Positions 1-9,017 of a stretch of DNA of 42,996 bases are shown here, in pieces. The stretch comes from an uncultured Mollicutes bacterium (GTDB lineage Bacteria; Bacillota_I; Bacilli_A; RF39; UBA660). Each line of letters opens with the position of its first letter. Within the stretch, counting starts at the first letter, position 1. The notes below the pieces were generated by a model. It searched no databases. It worked only from the letters and a program-made list of their open reading frames with translations, and was not told the origin of the DNA. The DNA is taken from assembly GCA_947652375.1 (NCBI GenBank), contig CANTCS010000012.1:1-42996 (forward strand), read 5' to 3'. The position numbers and the translations under genes are program-made.

Positions 1-53
1 ACTGACATTTTCTCAAAATGATTTTACTGACATTTTCAAGAAATTTTGACATT
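1..53. repeat. Short tandem-like repeats, possible terminus of an IS21-family element
   Basis: The motif ACTGACATTTTC occurs at 1-12 and 26-37, and a third related TTTGACATT lies at 45-53. Read on the minus strand these are repeated TGTCA cores beginning at about 51, with spacings of 19 and 25 bases. Several staggered TGTCA-type terminal repeats are typical of IS21-family ends. The element itself would lie to the left of the window. No transposase is visible, so the family is inference. Confidence 0.35.
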
Positions 54-383
54 AACTCTGACTACTTCTAATAAAAAAACACTTTATAATCAAATCTTAT
101 TATAAAGTAGTATTAAACTTCATCTAAATTTTTAAATTTATACTCATAAAATAAGGCTTAATTTAAATAACTAATATTCTTTACTAAAAAAATTCAAAAT
201 TTAAAGATTATTCCAAAGAAATTAAAGATGTTTTATAGAATAATAAAAATTGGTTAATAATATGATAAGAAGATTTTTTTGATTCGAATATTTGTAATCA
301 ATAAATTGTTTGAACTTTTTATTTATATTTGTTAAAATAATTATATAAAAGATTAAAAAGGTAATAATGATAATGGAGGTAAT
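54..383. other. Non-coding, gene-free leader of the glycan locus
   Basis: This stretch has no convincing coding sequence. A minus-strand open frame at 222-428 is low-complexity (Ile, Leu, Tyr, Lys rich), overlaps the following gene and has no ribosome binding site, so I treat it as chance. The stretch holds a hairpin at 81-108 and an extremely AT-rich tail that must carry the promoter of the polysaccharide operon. I cannot identify a clean -35/-10 pair. A TATAAA-like hexamer at about 343-349 is the best -10 candidate. Confidence 0.5.
72..108 (-). terminator. Orphan minus-strand intrinsic terminator
   Basis: A perfect 10-bp inverted repeat pairs ACTTTATAAT at 81-90 with ATTATAAAGT at 99-108 around an 8-base loop. 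On the minus strand the stem is followed by GTG and then seven U (complement of 73-79). This is the form of a Rho-independent terminator for leftward transcription, yet no leftward gene lies to its right. Confidence 0.5.
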
Positions 384-1196
384 ATGACAAATATAAAGAA
401 TATTTTTAATAATTTTAAAAGATATCAATTTTTAATGACACAATTAATATCTCGTGATTTTAAAGTAAAATACAAAAGATCAGTCTTAGGGGTGTTATGG
501 AGTTTACTATATCCGATTTTAATGATGTCTGTTATGGCTTTAGTATTTTCACAGATGTTTAGATTTAAAGTTGAAGGAATTAACTATTTAGTTTATTTAA
601 TGACAGGTATAATAATGTTTAACTATTTTAGTGAAGCATCAAATAATGCTATGACATCAGTAGTTGGTAATTTTGGTTTATTAAATAAAGTTTATATTCC
701 AAAATACATCTTTCCATTAGCAAAATGTATCTTTGTTGGAATTAACTTTATTTTATCATTAATTCCTTGGCTATTAATAATTATCTTAACTCAGTTTGGC
801 TTAGGAACTTATCCAGCTTCTATAAATATTTATTATTTAATTTTAATATACATATTTCTATGCTTATTTATTTTTACGGTAGGAATAGGACTATTTTTAT
901 CTTGTGTCTCAGTATTTTTAAGAGATGTATTCTATATTTATGGAATAATTTTAACAATCTGGCAATACTTTACACCAGTATTTTATAGTATAGAAATTTT
1001 ACCAGCTAAACTACAAGTTCTCTTTCAATTTAATCCTTTATATCAATTTATTACAGCAGCAAGGACTATTGTTTTAGAAGGAAAATGTCCATCATTAGTA
1101 TCTTTAATTATATGTGGTGGGATGTCTCTAATAATGTTAGTAATTGGAATAATGACATTTAAGAAAAATCAAGATAAGTTTATCTATTACATTTAG
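384..1196 (+). CDS. ABC-2 polysaccharide export permease (Wzm/TagG type)
   Basis: The 270-residue protein is a hydrophobic ABC-2 type permease with about six membrane helices. The N-terminal block around residues 20-45 (LISRDFKVKYKRSVLGVLW) is the characteristic cytoplasmic signature of permeases exporting O-antigen or teichoic acid. The family moves undecaprenyl-linked glycans across the cytoplasmic membrane in complex with a dedicated ATPase, which is the next gene 14 bases downstream. The start is supported by GGAGGT seven bases before the ATG. It opens an eight-gene locus for surface-glycan assembly. Whether the cargo is a teichoic acid, a rhamnan or a capsule-like polymer cannot be decided from the sequence. 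Confidence 0.9.
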   Translation: MTNIKNIFNNFKRYQFLMTQLISRDFKVKYKRSVLGVLWSLLYPILMMSVMALVFSQMFRFKVEGINYLVYLMTGIIMFNYFSEASNNAMTSVVGNFGLLNKVYIPKYIFPLAKCIFVGINFILSLIPWLLIIILTQFGLGTYPASINIYYLILIYIFLCLFIFTVGIGLFLSCVSVFLRDVFYIYGIILTIWQYFTPVFYSIEILPAKLQVLFQFNPLYQFITAARTIVLEGKCPSLVSLIICGGMSLIMLVIGIMTFKKNQDKFIYYI

Positions 1197-1210
1197 AGGA
1201 GGAATAAAAG

Positions 1211-1948
1211 ATGATAAAATTAAAAAATGTCTCAATGAGATTTAATTTAGGAATAGAAAAAACATATTCTATTAAAGAAGCTTTTATCGCCTTCTTTGAT
1301 AAAAAAAGAAGAGTAAAAACTAGTGAGTTTTGGGCTTTGAAAAATGTTTCTTTTGAAGTGAATAGAGGAGAAGTTGTTGGACTAATTGGAAGTAATGGTG
1401 CAGGAAAAAGTACTCTTTTAAAAGTTGTTAGTGGTGTTATGAAACCAACAGAGGGAAAAGTATCTGTAAAAGGAGTTATATCTCCTATGATAGAGTTAGG
1501 TGCAGGTTTTGATATGGAATTAACAGCAAGAGAAAATATTTATTTAAATGGTTCTATATTAGGTTATTCTAAAACATTTATTGATGAAAAATTTGACGAA
1601 ATAGTTGAATTTTCTGAACTTAGAGATTTTTTAGATGCTCCTGTAAAAAACTTCTCATCTGGAATGACTGCAAAATTAGCTTTTGCTATAGCAACAATAG
1701 TTAATCCAGAAATTCTTATTGTCGATGAAATTTTATCAGTAGGAGATATAAAATTTCAAGAAAAAAGTAGAAATAAAATGCTAGAAATGATTAAAGGTGG
1801 AACAACAGTATTATATGTTTCCCATTCTTTAGAATCTATCAAAGAATTATGTGATAAAGTAATTTGGTTAGAGCACGGTCAAATTGTAAAAATAGGAAAT
1901 ACTAAAAAGATCTGTGATGAATATTATAAAAAACAAATGGGACAATAA
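1211..1948 (+). CDS. ABC transporter ATPase for polysaccharide export (Wzt/TagH type)
   Basis: This 245-residue nucleotide-binding subunit pairs with the permease just upstream. It shows Walker A GSNGAGKST at residues 60-68, a degenerate signature FSSGM at 148-152 in place of LSGGQ, Walker B ILIVDE at 168-173 and the switch histidine at 205. The shortened signature and the N-terminal insertion ending in FWALKNVSFEV are usual in the Wzt/TagH subgroup. There is no C-terminal carbohydrate-recognition domain of the kind found in some Wzt proteins, so the exporter probably does not read a terminal sugar cap through this subunit. AGAGGAGG precedes the ATG. Confidence 0.92.
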   Translation: MIKLKNVSMRFNLGIEKTYSIKEAFIAFFDKKRRVKTSEFWALKNVSFEVNRGEVVGLIGSNGAGKSTLLKVVSGVMKPTEGKVSVKGVISPMIELGAGFDMELTARENIYLNGSILGYSKTFIDEKFDEIVEFSELRDFLDAPVKNFSSGMTAKLAFAIATIVNPEILIVDEILSVGDIKFQEKSRNKMLEMIKGGTTVLYVSHSLESIKELCDKVIWLEHGQIVKIGNTKKICDEYYKKQMGQ

Positions 1949-1963
1949 ATTAGGAGGTTCACT

Positions 1964-4000
1964 ATGAAAAAGATACATAATAAGGAATACAAATATATAT
2001 TTTTTGATATATTTGATACAATAGTTTCAAGAAAAATTCAACCTGAATATACAAAAAAAATTTGGGCAAATCATCTTGTAAAAGCGCTAGATTTAAAATT
2101 AGATATGACAGAAGTTTATGGAATTAGAAATAAAATTGAATATCAATTAGGTGAAAAAGCAGCAGCAAATGGAAATGATTGGGAATTTACTTATAATGAT
2201 TTAATAAAAGAGATTTATAATGAAATAAATATTCAAATACCATTTAAAAAATTCTTATCAATTGCGACTAATATTGAAATTGATATAGAAAGTTCTGTAC
2301 TAATTCCTGATCAAAAAATTATAAAGGAAATAAAAAATTTAAGAAAAGAAGGAAAAAAGATATATTGTGTTTCTGATATGTATTTATCAAAAGAAATGAT
2401 TAAAACTATCTTTAAAAATTTAAAAATCGATATTCTTTTTGATGACTTTTTTATCTCATGTGAATATTTAAAAAATAAAAAAAGTGGTAGTTTATACGAT
2501 TTAGTATTAAAAAAATTAAAAGCAAACCCTAAAAATTGTCTTATGATAGGAGATAATTATAATTCTGATTATGAAAATCCAAAATCCAAAAAAATAGAAG
2601 CAATACATTTAGATAGAACTGAAAAATATAAAGAATATGAAAAGTATCATGAAAATTATAATGAAGAAAAAGTTCTAACTTATTTTGAAAAATTGAAAAA
2701 TACCAAAACTAATAATTTTGAACATGCCATCTTTGCTTTATATCAATTTACAGAAAAGTTGTACTATCAATTATTAAAAGATGAATTAGATGAAGTGTTT
2801 TTCTTATCACGAGAGGGAGAATATTTAAAAAAACTATTTGATCACTATCTTAAAACTATTCATGGTAAGAAAATTAAATCACACTATATTTTAGTTTCCC
2901 GTAAAGCAACTTATTTACCATCATTAAAATCTTTAGAAAAAGAAGATTTCTCCAAACTTCTTCATCAATACGTGTATATAAGTGTTAAAGAGTTTTTAGG
3001 TAGTTTGAACTTTTCTGAAGAAGAATTAAAAAATATTTTAAATAGTTTCAGTCAAGACTGCAAAGAATTGATAGGAAAAGTCAATTTAAAAGAGCAAGAA
3101 AAAAAGGAAATGCAAGCAATAATTGATAAAAAGTTTGATACTAAAATTATCTATTTATATGATTCTAACATTCTTAAATATTTAAAACAAAATAAGAAAT
3201 TTATAGAAATTTATGAAAAAAATCGTATAGAACAAAGTAATCTCTTTAGAAAGTATATTAAATCTTTTACTAATAAAAAAGAAATATGTGTGGTTGATAT
3301 TGGCTGGAACGGTTCTATTCAAGATAATATTCAAAATATTTTAGGAAAAGACTATAAAATATCAGGCTATCTTTTCGGACTAGTTAGTAGAGATTATCAT
3401 AAATCAAAAAATAAAAAAGGCTTAATTTTTTCAAATATTCCAAAACCAAGTAAAAATTTTGAATTATTTTATGAAAATAGAACAGTTTATGAAATATTGT
3501 TAGGAGCATCTCATGGCAGTGCTAATAAATATGTAGAAAAAGATAAAAAAATTGAAGTCTCAACATTTGAGAAAAAAGAAGAACATGATATGTTTACTAA
3601 CGTTATATCAAAAATACAAGATAAAATGTTTGAAATATATAGTGAATTATTAAGAATTTTACCAAATGGTTATTATAATAACTTAAAAATTGATAAAGAG
3701 ATTAATCGTATGCATTTTAAAATGTTATTTAAACCAAATGAAGAACAATTAAAATTCTTTAATAAAATCTATCATTATGAAAATTTTGGAGTTTTTGAAT
3801 TTACTGAATTCAATTTACAAAAAAAATTAAATTTAAAATACTATTTTAAAGAAAATTTAAAATATTTTCTAAAGCATAAGAGCTTTTTCTATGATGCTTT
3901 TTGGCCAGTTTTAAAATTGTCAAATGAAAAATTATACATCCAAAAATTTCTATACATAGAAGGAAAAAAGCTCAAATTAAAAAGAAGGGATATTATTTAA
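1964..4000 (+). CDS. Two-domain HAD-superfamily protein of surface-glycan loci (COG5610-like)
   Basis: The 678-residue protein begins with a HAD domain: motif I FFDIFDT at residues 13-19, motif II SDMYLS at 137-142 and motif IV IGDNYNSD at 195-202. The nucleophile Asp15 is kept, but the position two residues later, normally the acid/base Asp, is Phe. A second region, about 250-678, has conserved-looking blocks FFLSREGEYL (about 280-289) and VVDIGWNGS (about 444-452) that recur in large HAD proteins of polysaccharide clusters; its chemistry is unknown to me. The protein has no signal peptide and is cytosolic. RBS AGGAGG precedes the start. It is followed after one base by the glycosyltransferase gene, so the two are tightly coupled. 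It may process a phosphorylated sugar or glycan intermediate. Confidence 0.75.
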   Translation: MKKIHNKEYKYIFFDIFDTIVSRKIQPEYTKKIWANHLVKALDLKLDMTEVYGIRNKIEYQLGEKAAANGNDWEFTYNDLIKEIYNEINIQIPFKKFLSIATNIEIDIESSVLIPDQKIIKEIKNLRKEGKKIYCVSDMYLSKEMIKTIFKNLKIDILFDDFFISCEYLKNKKSGSLYDLVLKKLKANPKNCLMIGDNYNSDYENPKSKKIEAIHLDRTEKYKEYEKYHENYNEEKVLTYFEKLKNTKTNNFEHAIFALYQFTEKLYYQLLKDELDEVFFLSREGEYLKKLFDHYLKTIHGKKIKSHYILVSRKATYLPSLKSLEKEDFSKLLHQYVYISVKEFLGSLNFSEEELKNILNSFSQDCKELIGKVNLKEQEKKEMQAIIDKKFDTKIIYLYDSNILKYLKQNKKFIEIYEKNRIEQSNLFRKYIKSFTNKKEICVVDIGWNGSIQDNIQNILGKDYKISGYLFGLVSRDYHKSKNKKGLIFSNIPKPSKNFELFYENRTVYEILLGASHGSANKYVEKDKKIEVSTFEKKEEHDMFTNVISKIQDKMFEIYSELLRILPNGYYNNLKIDKEINRMHFKMLFKPNEEQLKFFNKIYHYENFGVFEFTEFNLQKKLNLKYYFKENLKYFLKHKSFFYDAFWPVLKLSNEKLYIQKFLYIEGKKLKLKRRDII

Positions 4001-4001
4001 T

Positions 4002-5162
4002 ATGAAGTGTATATTTACATTAGGATCTCCAGCAATTGGGGGAGGAACAAATGTCATTTTTGAACATGCAACAAGAATGGCAAAAGAAGGAGAAGAGGTA
4101 TACATTGTTACAGATAGAAAAGTTGAACCAGAAGAATATGCTTGGCATACATCAGCTCATCTTCTAAATTGGGTAACATATGATGATATCATTGATGTCG
4201 AGTTTGATATGGCAATAGCAACATGGTGGAGAACAGTTTATGAAACTTATCGTATCAAAGCTAAACATTATGTATATTTTGTTCAATCCATTGAATCAAA
4301 ATTTTATCCAGAAAATGAGCAAGGTTTAAAAATGCTTGCAGAAATGACTTATTTATTAGGAATGAAAGTCATAACTGAGGCAACATGGATTAAAGAATAC
4401 CTTGAAAAATATGATATTGATGCCTATTTAGTTCATAATGGAATTAGAAAAGATATTTTCACAACAAAAGGTGAGACTTTTGAAAAATGTAAAGGACTAA
4501 GAGTATTAGTTGAAGGACCAGTTGATGTAGAATTTAAAAATGTTCCAAAAACAATTAAATTAGTAAATGATAGTAAGGCAGATGAAGTTTGGCTTTTAAC
4601 ATCTTCTGATATTAAAGAATATCCAAATGTTGATAAAGTATTTTCTAGAGTTCCACCTAAAGATTGTGCAAAAATTTATCGCTCATGTGATATTATTGTT
4701 AAATTAAGTTACATAGAAGGAATGTTTGGCCCTCCTTTAGAAATGTTTCATTGTGGAGGAACATCTATTGTTTATGATGTAACTGGTCATGATGAATATA
4801 TAATTCATGAAAAAAATGGTCTAGTAGCAAAAACAGATGATGATGATAAAGTTATAGAATATATTAATAAATTAAAAGATGAAAAATATTTAAAAAAATT
4901 AAAAAAAGCAGCTATTGAAACTGCTAAAAATTGGGTCTCATGGGAAGAATCTTCATTAAATTTTTATAAAACTATAAAAGAGTTAAATAAAAAAGAATCT
5001 GTAAGTCAAAAAGCATTAGAACAAAAATCAAAATTCTTTTTTGATGTTTATGTAAAATATGAGACAAAAGATGATTTATCTTTAAAAAAATTCATAGGAA
5101 AAAGATTAAGAAAAAAACACCAAAGAATATACAAAATTTATCGAAAATTAATAAGAAAGTGA
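4002..5162 (+). CDS. Family 4 glycosyltransferase
   Basis: The protein has 386 residues with a GT-B layout. The N-terminal glycine-rich loop GSPAIGGGTNVIFEHA at residues 8-23 is typical of an acceptor-side loop. The C-terminal half has the retaining GT4 E-x7-E motif in EGMFGPPLE at about 239-247, followed by GG and the donor-binding region. The basic C-terminal tail suggests association with the membrane surface. It presumably adds a sugar to the lipid-linked glycan exported by the ABC transporter encoded upstream. Donor and acceptor cannot be predicted. The start is one base after the stop of the HAD gene, so translational coupling is likely. Confidence 0.85.
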   Translation: MKCIFTLGSPAIGGGTNVIFEHATRMAKEGEEVYIVTDRKVEPEEYAWHTSAHLLNWVTYDDIIDVEFDMAIATWWRTVYETYRIKAKHYVYFVQSIESKFYPENEQGLKMLAEMTYLLGMKVITEATWIKEYLEKYDIDAYLVHNGIRKDIFTTKGETFEKCKGLRVLVEGPVDVEFKNVPKTIKLVNDSKADEVWLLTSSDIKEYPNVDKVFSRVPPKDCAKIYRSCDIIVKLSYIEGMFGPPLEMFHCGGTSIVYDVTGHDEYIIHEKNGLVAKTDDDDKVIEYINKLKDEKYLKKLKKAAIETAKNWVSWEESSLNFYKTIKELNKKESVSQKALEQKSKFFFDVYVKYETKDDLSLKKFIGKRLRKKHQRIYKIYRKLIRK

Positions 5163-5169
5163 TGATTAT

Positions 5170-6378
5170 ATGAAATATGGATTAATTACCTATAAAGATA
5201 CTGAAAATATAGGTGATGATATACAAAGTTATGTAGCAATAAGATTTTTACCAAAAATAGATTATTACATAGAAAGAGAAAAATTAGATTTATTTGTTCC
5301 CAAAAAAGAAGAACAAGTTGTTACAATTATGAATGGTTGGTACCTACATTCTAAAATTAATTTTTATTTATCACCATTCATTTATCCAATTTTTATATCA
5401 ACTCATCTTTCTCAATATAACAACGGAGGAATAAAAACAGAATATCTAAATGAGAAAACTATCAAACAATTAAATGAGTATGGACCAATTGGTTGTAGAG
5501 ATAGTGGAACTAAAAAATTATTGGATGATATTGGAGTAGATAACTATCTTTCAGGTTGTTTGACTTTGACAATTGAAGAGGATAAAAAAGTAAAAAAGAA
5601 AGATTATATTTGTATTGTCGATATTGATGAAGAAGCTGAAAAACATCTTAATGACAATTTAGAAGACAAAAAAATAGTTAAAAGAACTCATGTGCTTAAT
5701 CGAGAAGAAAATAATAAATTATCTTGGGATGAAAGATTTAAAAATGTCAAAGAACTTTTAGATACTTATCAAGCAGCCGAATTAGTTATCACAACAAGAC
5801 TTCATTGTGCTCTTCCTTGTCTAGCCTTAAATACTCCTGTTTTATTACTTTATGATGAAGAAAAATTATATACAAAGGATAGATTAGCTGATTATGCTAA
5901 AATAGTTAACAAAATGACAACAGCTGAGTTTTTAGAATCAGGAATAGAAAAAATAAAATCAAAAATTGTAAATCCTACTAACTATCTTTCAATAAAAGAA
6001 GCAAATGAAAAAAGAGTAAAAGAATTTCTCAAACAAGCAGAAACTAAAGTTAATAGTAAATCTTTACCTAGTATAAAAGACTATCAAAAATTTTATGTTT
6101 CACAAAAACAAGATATTGATAATCTTTATCAAATAGCTATAAATGATATGGAAACAAGTAAAAGAGATTATTTAAATATCGGTTATGAAAGAGATTATTG
6201 GAAAAAAGAATTTGAAATTTTATTAAAAAAATATGAATTTTTAAGAGATAAAGATACTTCTATAGAATTTAATGAATTTTTATTAAAATATGAAAACTTA
6301 CTAAAAGAAAATAAATGCTTAAAGGAAAAGTTGGAAAAATATGAAAAAAGAAACAAAAACAAATCAAAAAAAAGCTAA
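5170..6378 (+). CDS. Polysaccharide pyruvyltransferase family protein with C-terminal coiled coil
   Basis: The 402-residue protein opens with KYGLITYKDTENIGDDIQ, the typical start of the polysaccharide pyruvyltransferase family (CsaB/WcaK-like, PF04230). TTRLHCALP at about residues 208-216 is the conserved Arg-His block near the end of the catalytic domain. Members transfer pyruvyl from phosphoenolpyruvate to sugar hydroxyls, giving negatively charged ketals. Residues from about 310 to the end are rich in Lys and Glu with heptad-like spacing and look like a coiled-coil tail beyond the usual family length, perhaps for docking to other locus proteins. The last 38 bases overlap the next gene in another frame. 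Confidence 0.82.
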   Translation: MKYGLITYKDTENIGDDIQSYVAIRFLPKIDYYIEREKLDLFVPKKEEQVVTIMNGWYLHSKINFYLSPFIYPIFISTHLSQYNNGGIKTEYLNEKTIKQLNEYGPIGCRDSGTKKLLDDIGVDNYLSGCLTLTIEEDKKVKKKDYICIVDIDEEAEKHLNDNLEDKKIVKRTHVLNREENNKLSWDERFKNVKELLDTYQAAELVITTRLHCALPCLALNTPVLLLYDEEKLYTKDRLADYAKIVNKMTTAEFLESGIEKIKSKIVNPTNYLSIKEANEKRVKEFLKQAETKVNSKSLPSIKDYQKFYVSQKQDIDNLYQIAINDMETSKRDYLNIGYERDYWKKEFEILLKKYEFLRDKDTSIEFNEFLLKYENLLKENKCLKEKLEKYEKRNKNKSKKS

Positions 6379-7444
6379 TGATTTAAAAATTATTGCATTC
6401 GAAAATTGCAAAGAACTTGGCCAAAAAATTGATAAATACATTAATTGTAAAGAAACAAATATTATAAATGTAGAGTGTAGTAGATTCAATAATGGTGAGG
6501 GTAAACTATATATAAGTGAATCTGTAAGAAATAAAGATTTATACATCTTATCTGATGTAGGTAATTATAGCATCTCTTATGATTTTTATGGATATAAGCA
6601 TAATATGGCTCCTGATGAGCATTATCAAGATATTAAAAGAGTTATTTCTGCAGCAAATGGAAGATTTTCGAAAGTAACAGTCATTATGCCTTTATTATAT
6701 CAATCTAGACAACATCGAAGAAAAGAAAGAGAGTCTCTTGACTGTGCTTTGGCATTACAAGAGTTAGAATCATTAGGTGTTAACAATATAATTACATTTG
6801 ACTGTCACGATCCTAATGTCTCAAATGCTATTCCCAATCTTCCTTTTGAAAACATTTTTGCAACTGAAACAATAATTAGAGAAATCTTTAAAACTGAACA
6901 AATTGATAAAATAAATTTGTTAACAATAAGTCCTGATATGGGAGCAATGGAAAGAGCTAGATACTATGCTGAAATATTAAATTGCGATGTTGCACTTTTT
7001 TACAAAAGACGTGATTTATCGAAAATCATAAATGGCAAAAATCCTGTTGTAGAACATGTTTATTTAGGTAAAAATCCAAAAGATTATACAGTGTTTGTCA
7101 TAGATGATATGATAGCATCTGGAGGTTCAATGCTCGATGTAGCAAAAGAATTAAAAGAAAGAGGTGCTAAGAAAGTAATCTTAGTAGCAACATTTGCACT
7201 TTTTACAGATGGAATAAAAAAATTTCAAGAAGCCTTTGAAAATAAAATTTTTGATCGCTTATATTCAACTAATCTAACATACGTTCCGAATGAAATTAAA
7301 GAACTAGAATGGTACAAAGATGTAGATTGTTCAGAATTATTAGCTAACATTATTCTACAACATAATAATAGTGGTCAAGTAGAAGAAATAAAAATAGAAG
7401 ATGAACAAAATTTATTTTACAATATAAACAAGAAAGAGATGTGA
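6341..7444 (+). CDS. Divergent ribose-phosphate pyrophosphokinase (PRPP synthetase)
   Basis: This is a 367-residue PRPP synthetase homologue. Seen in order are RFNNGEGKLYISESVR near the N-terminus, the ATP-binding RRKERES at about 126-132, FDCHDP at about 153-158 (metal-binding His/Asp region), a catalytic flexible loop with YKRRDL at about 225, and the PRPP loop VFVIDDMIASGGS at about 251-263. All core catalytic elements appear present. It is longer than the usual 310-320 residues because of an N-terminal lysine-rich lead and a C-terminal extension. The family makes PRPP from ribose 5-phosphate and ATP. The only in-frame ATG before the conserved core is at 6341, 38 bases inside the previous gene. 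Its place in a glycan locus is unusual. Confidence 0.85.
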   Translation: MKKETKTNQKKANDLKIIAFENCKELGQKIDKYINCKETNIINVECSRFNNGEGKLYISESVRNKDLYILSDVGNYSISYDFYGYKHNMAPDEHYQDIKRVISAANGRFSKVTVIMPLLYQSRQHRRKERESLDCALALQELESLGVNNIITFDCHDPNVSNAIPNLPFENIFATETIIREIFKTEQIDKINLLTISPDMGAMERARYYAEILNCDVALFYKRRDLSKIINGKNPVVEHVYLGKNPKDYTVFVIDDMIASGGSMLDVAKELKERGAKKVILVATFALFTDGIKKFQEAFENKIFDRLYSTNLTYVPNEIKELEWYKDVDCSELLANIILQHNNSGQVEEIKIEDEQNLFYNINKKEM

Positions 7445-9000
7445 AAAAAATGTTATATAAGGACTTAAAAATATTTTTAAAAAAATCAATTATTCCAATT
7501 ATTTTAATAATAATTTTTCTTTTGTTTACATATGGAGAAAGAATTATTAGTAATGCATACTCGATAGATACAGAATTATATATAACAAATTATATAGAAA
7601 ATGCTAGTTGGTGGAATAGTTTAGGAAGATGGGGATTAACTTTAATCAATAAAGTATTTTGTATTGGTCCATTAAGTATTTTTCACTCTAATTTTTTTAT
7701 GCTAGTTTTTTTAATACTTAGCTCAATTTTTTACAATTACCTTATATATTTATACTTAGATGATAATCAAAAAAAATATTTTTTAAAATATCAATTTATT
7801 TTTCCAATTATATTCTATACAAATCCTATTTTTGCAGAACAATTCAATTTTACAAATCAAAACTTTGCAGTTTCCTTATGCTTGATGCTTATTCCCTTAA
7901 TATTAATAAGCATATTCTATTTAGATAAAATTGAAAATAAATTAAATAAATATTGTTTAATTATTATTAATATAACTATTTCAACGTTAATATTTGCTAC
8001 ATATCAATCACTAATTTTACTTTTTATTGCTAATATTGCAGTTATTTATTTTATTAAATGTTTTACAGAAAATGATAGTAATTTTAAATGGCTAATGAAA
8101 TATATTATTTTATTTTTAACCTCAGCAGTATTCTACTTTTTAATTTGTAAATTAGTAGGAGAAGGAAACTCATACCTTCAAACTGGTTATTCTAGTGGAT
8201 TAAAAACTGTATTCAAAAACATTTATTATGTTATTATTTCTACTTTAAAATGTGAAACAATTTTTTATAATATCAGTTATTTATTTGCTATAACATTTGC
8301 TTTTTTTATAATAGCTATTTTAATTAAGGAAAAAAGATTTAATATTGGAACACTTTTAGGAACAATAGGTATGGCTTTATCACCTTATTATATTATGATT
8401 ATAACAGGAGTAGATCAATTAAAAAGAACACAATTCAATTACTCTTTTATAATTGGTATAACCTTTATTATTATAATTGTTCTTCTAAGTAAATATAATA
8501 ATAAAATTATAAAAATTATTAATTTTACAATAATTCTTTTAGGTACAGCTATTGCATATAAACAAGGTATGATGACAGCTCTATTATTTTCAGGAGATAA
8601 AGTAAGATTTGATTATGATAGAGCTTTTGCAACAACATTAATAAATAAAATAGAGGAAAAAGATTGGTATGATAAAAATAAAAAATATAATTTAATTTTA
8701 GTAGGAAAAGAATCAATGTCATCAAAATTACAACCTTTAAAAGGTGAAGTAATTGGATTTTCTTTTTTCGAGTTTGACTATCCATATTTTTATGGACCAA
8801 GTCACAGAGCTACAACTTTTATTAATGAACTAGGTTATAGTAATATTAAAAATCCTGACAAGAACAATCTAAAAACAGATTTTGAAAAAGCCAAAAAATA
8901 TATTAAAGAAAATAATATTAAATCTTTCCCCTCAGACGAAAGCATTATAAAAAAAGATGAAGATACAATAATTATAAGATTATCAGATAAAATTGATTAA
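7441..9000 (+). CDS. GtrII-like polytopic membrane glucosyltransferase
   Basis: The 519-residue protein has about ten membrane helices and an approximately 100-residue soluble C-terminal part. The extracytoplasmic loop after the first helix, with DTELYI and SWWNSLGRWG (about residues 40-63), matches the Glucos_trans_II/GtrII family, which adds glucosyl branches from a polyprenyl-phosphate carrier to polysaccharide outside the membrane. The called start is a GTG overlapping the upstream TGA. ATG at 7450 (residue 4) is equally possible and the SD is weak in either case. Expected role: side-chain decoration of the glycan exported by this locus. The donor lipid synthase (GtrB type) is not in the window. 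Confidence 0.78.
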   Translation: MKKMLYKDLKIFLKKSIIPIILIIIFLLFTYGERIISNAYSIDTELYITNYIENASWWNSLGRWGLTLINKVFCIGPLSIFHSNFFMLVFLILSSIFYNYLIYLYLDDNQKKYFLKYQFIFPIIFYTNPIFAEQFNFTNQNFAVSLCLMLIPLILISIFYLDKIENKLNKYCLIIINITISTLIFATYQSLILLFIANIAVIYFIKCFTENDSNFKWLMKYIILFLTSAVFYFLICKLVGEGNSYLQTGYSSGLKTVFKNIYYVIISTLKCETIFYNISYLFAITFAFFIIAILIKEKRFNIGTLLGTIGMALSPYYIMIITGVDQLKRTQFNYSFIIGITFIIIIVLLSKYNNKIIKIINFTIILLGTAIAYKQGMMTALLFSGDKVRFDYDRAFATTLINKIEEKDWYDKNKKYNLILVGKESMSSKLQPLKGEVIGFSFFEFDYPYFYGPSHRATTFINELGYSNIKNPDKNNLKTDFEKAKKYIKENNIKSFPSDESIIKKDEDTIIIRLSDKID

Positions 9001-9017
9001 TTTTATGGAGGTAGTTT

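Noticed and set aside
222..428. Minus-strand open frame of 68 codons rich in Ile, Leu and Tyr
   Set aside because: It overlaps the start of the ABC permease gene, has no SD and is low-complexity; such frames arise by chance in DNA this AT-rich.
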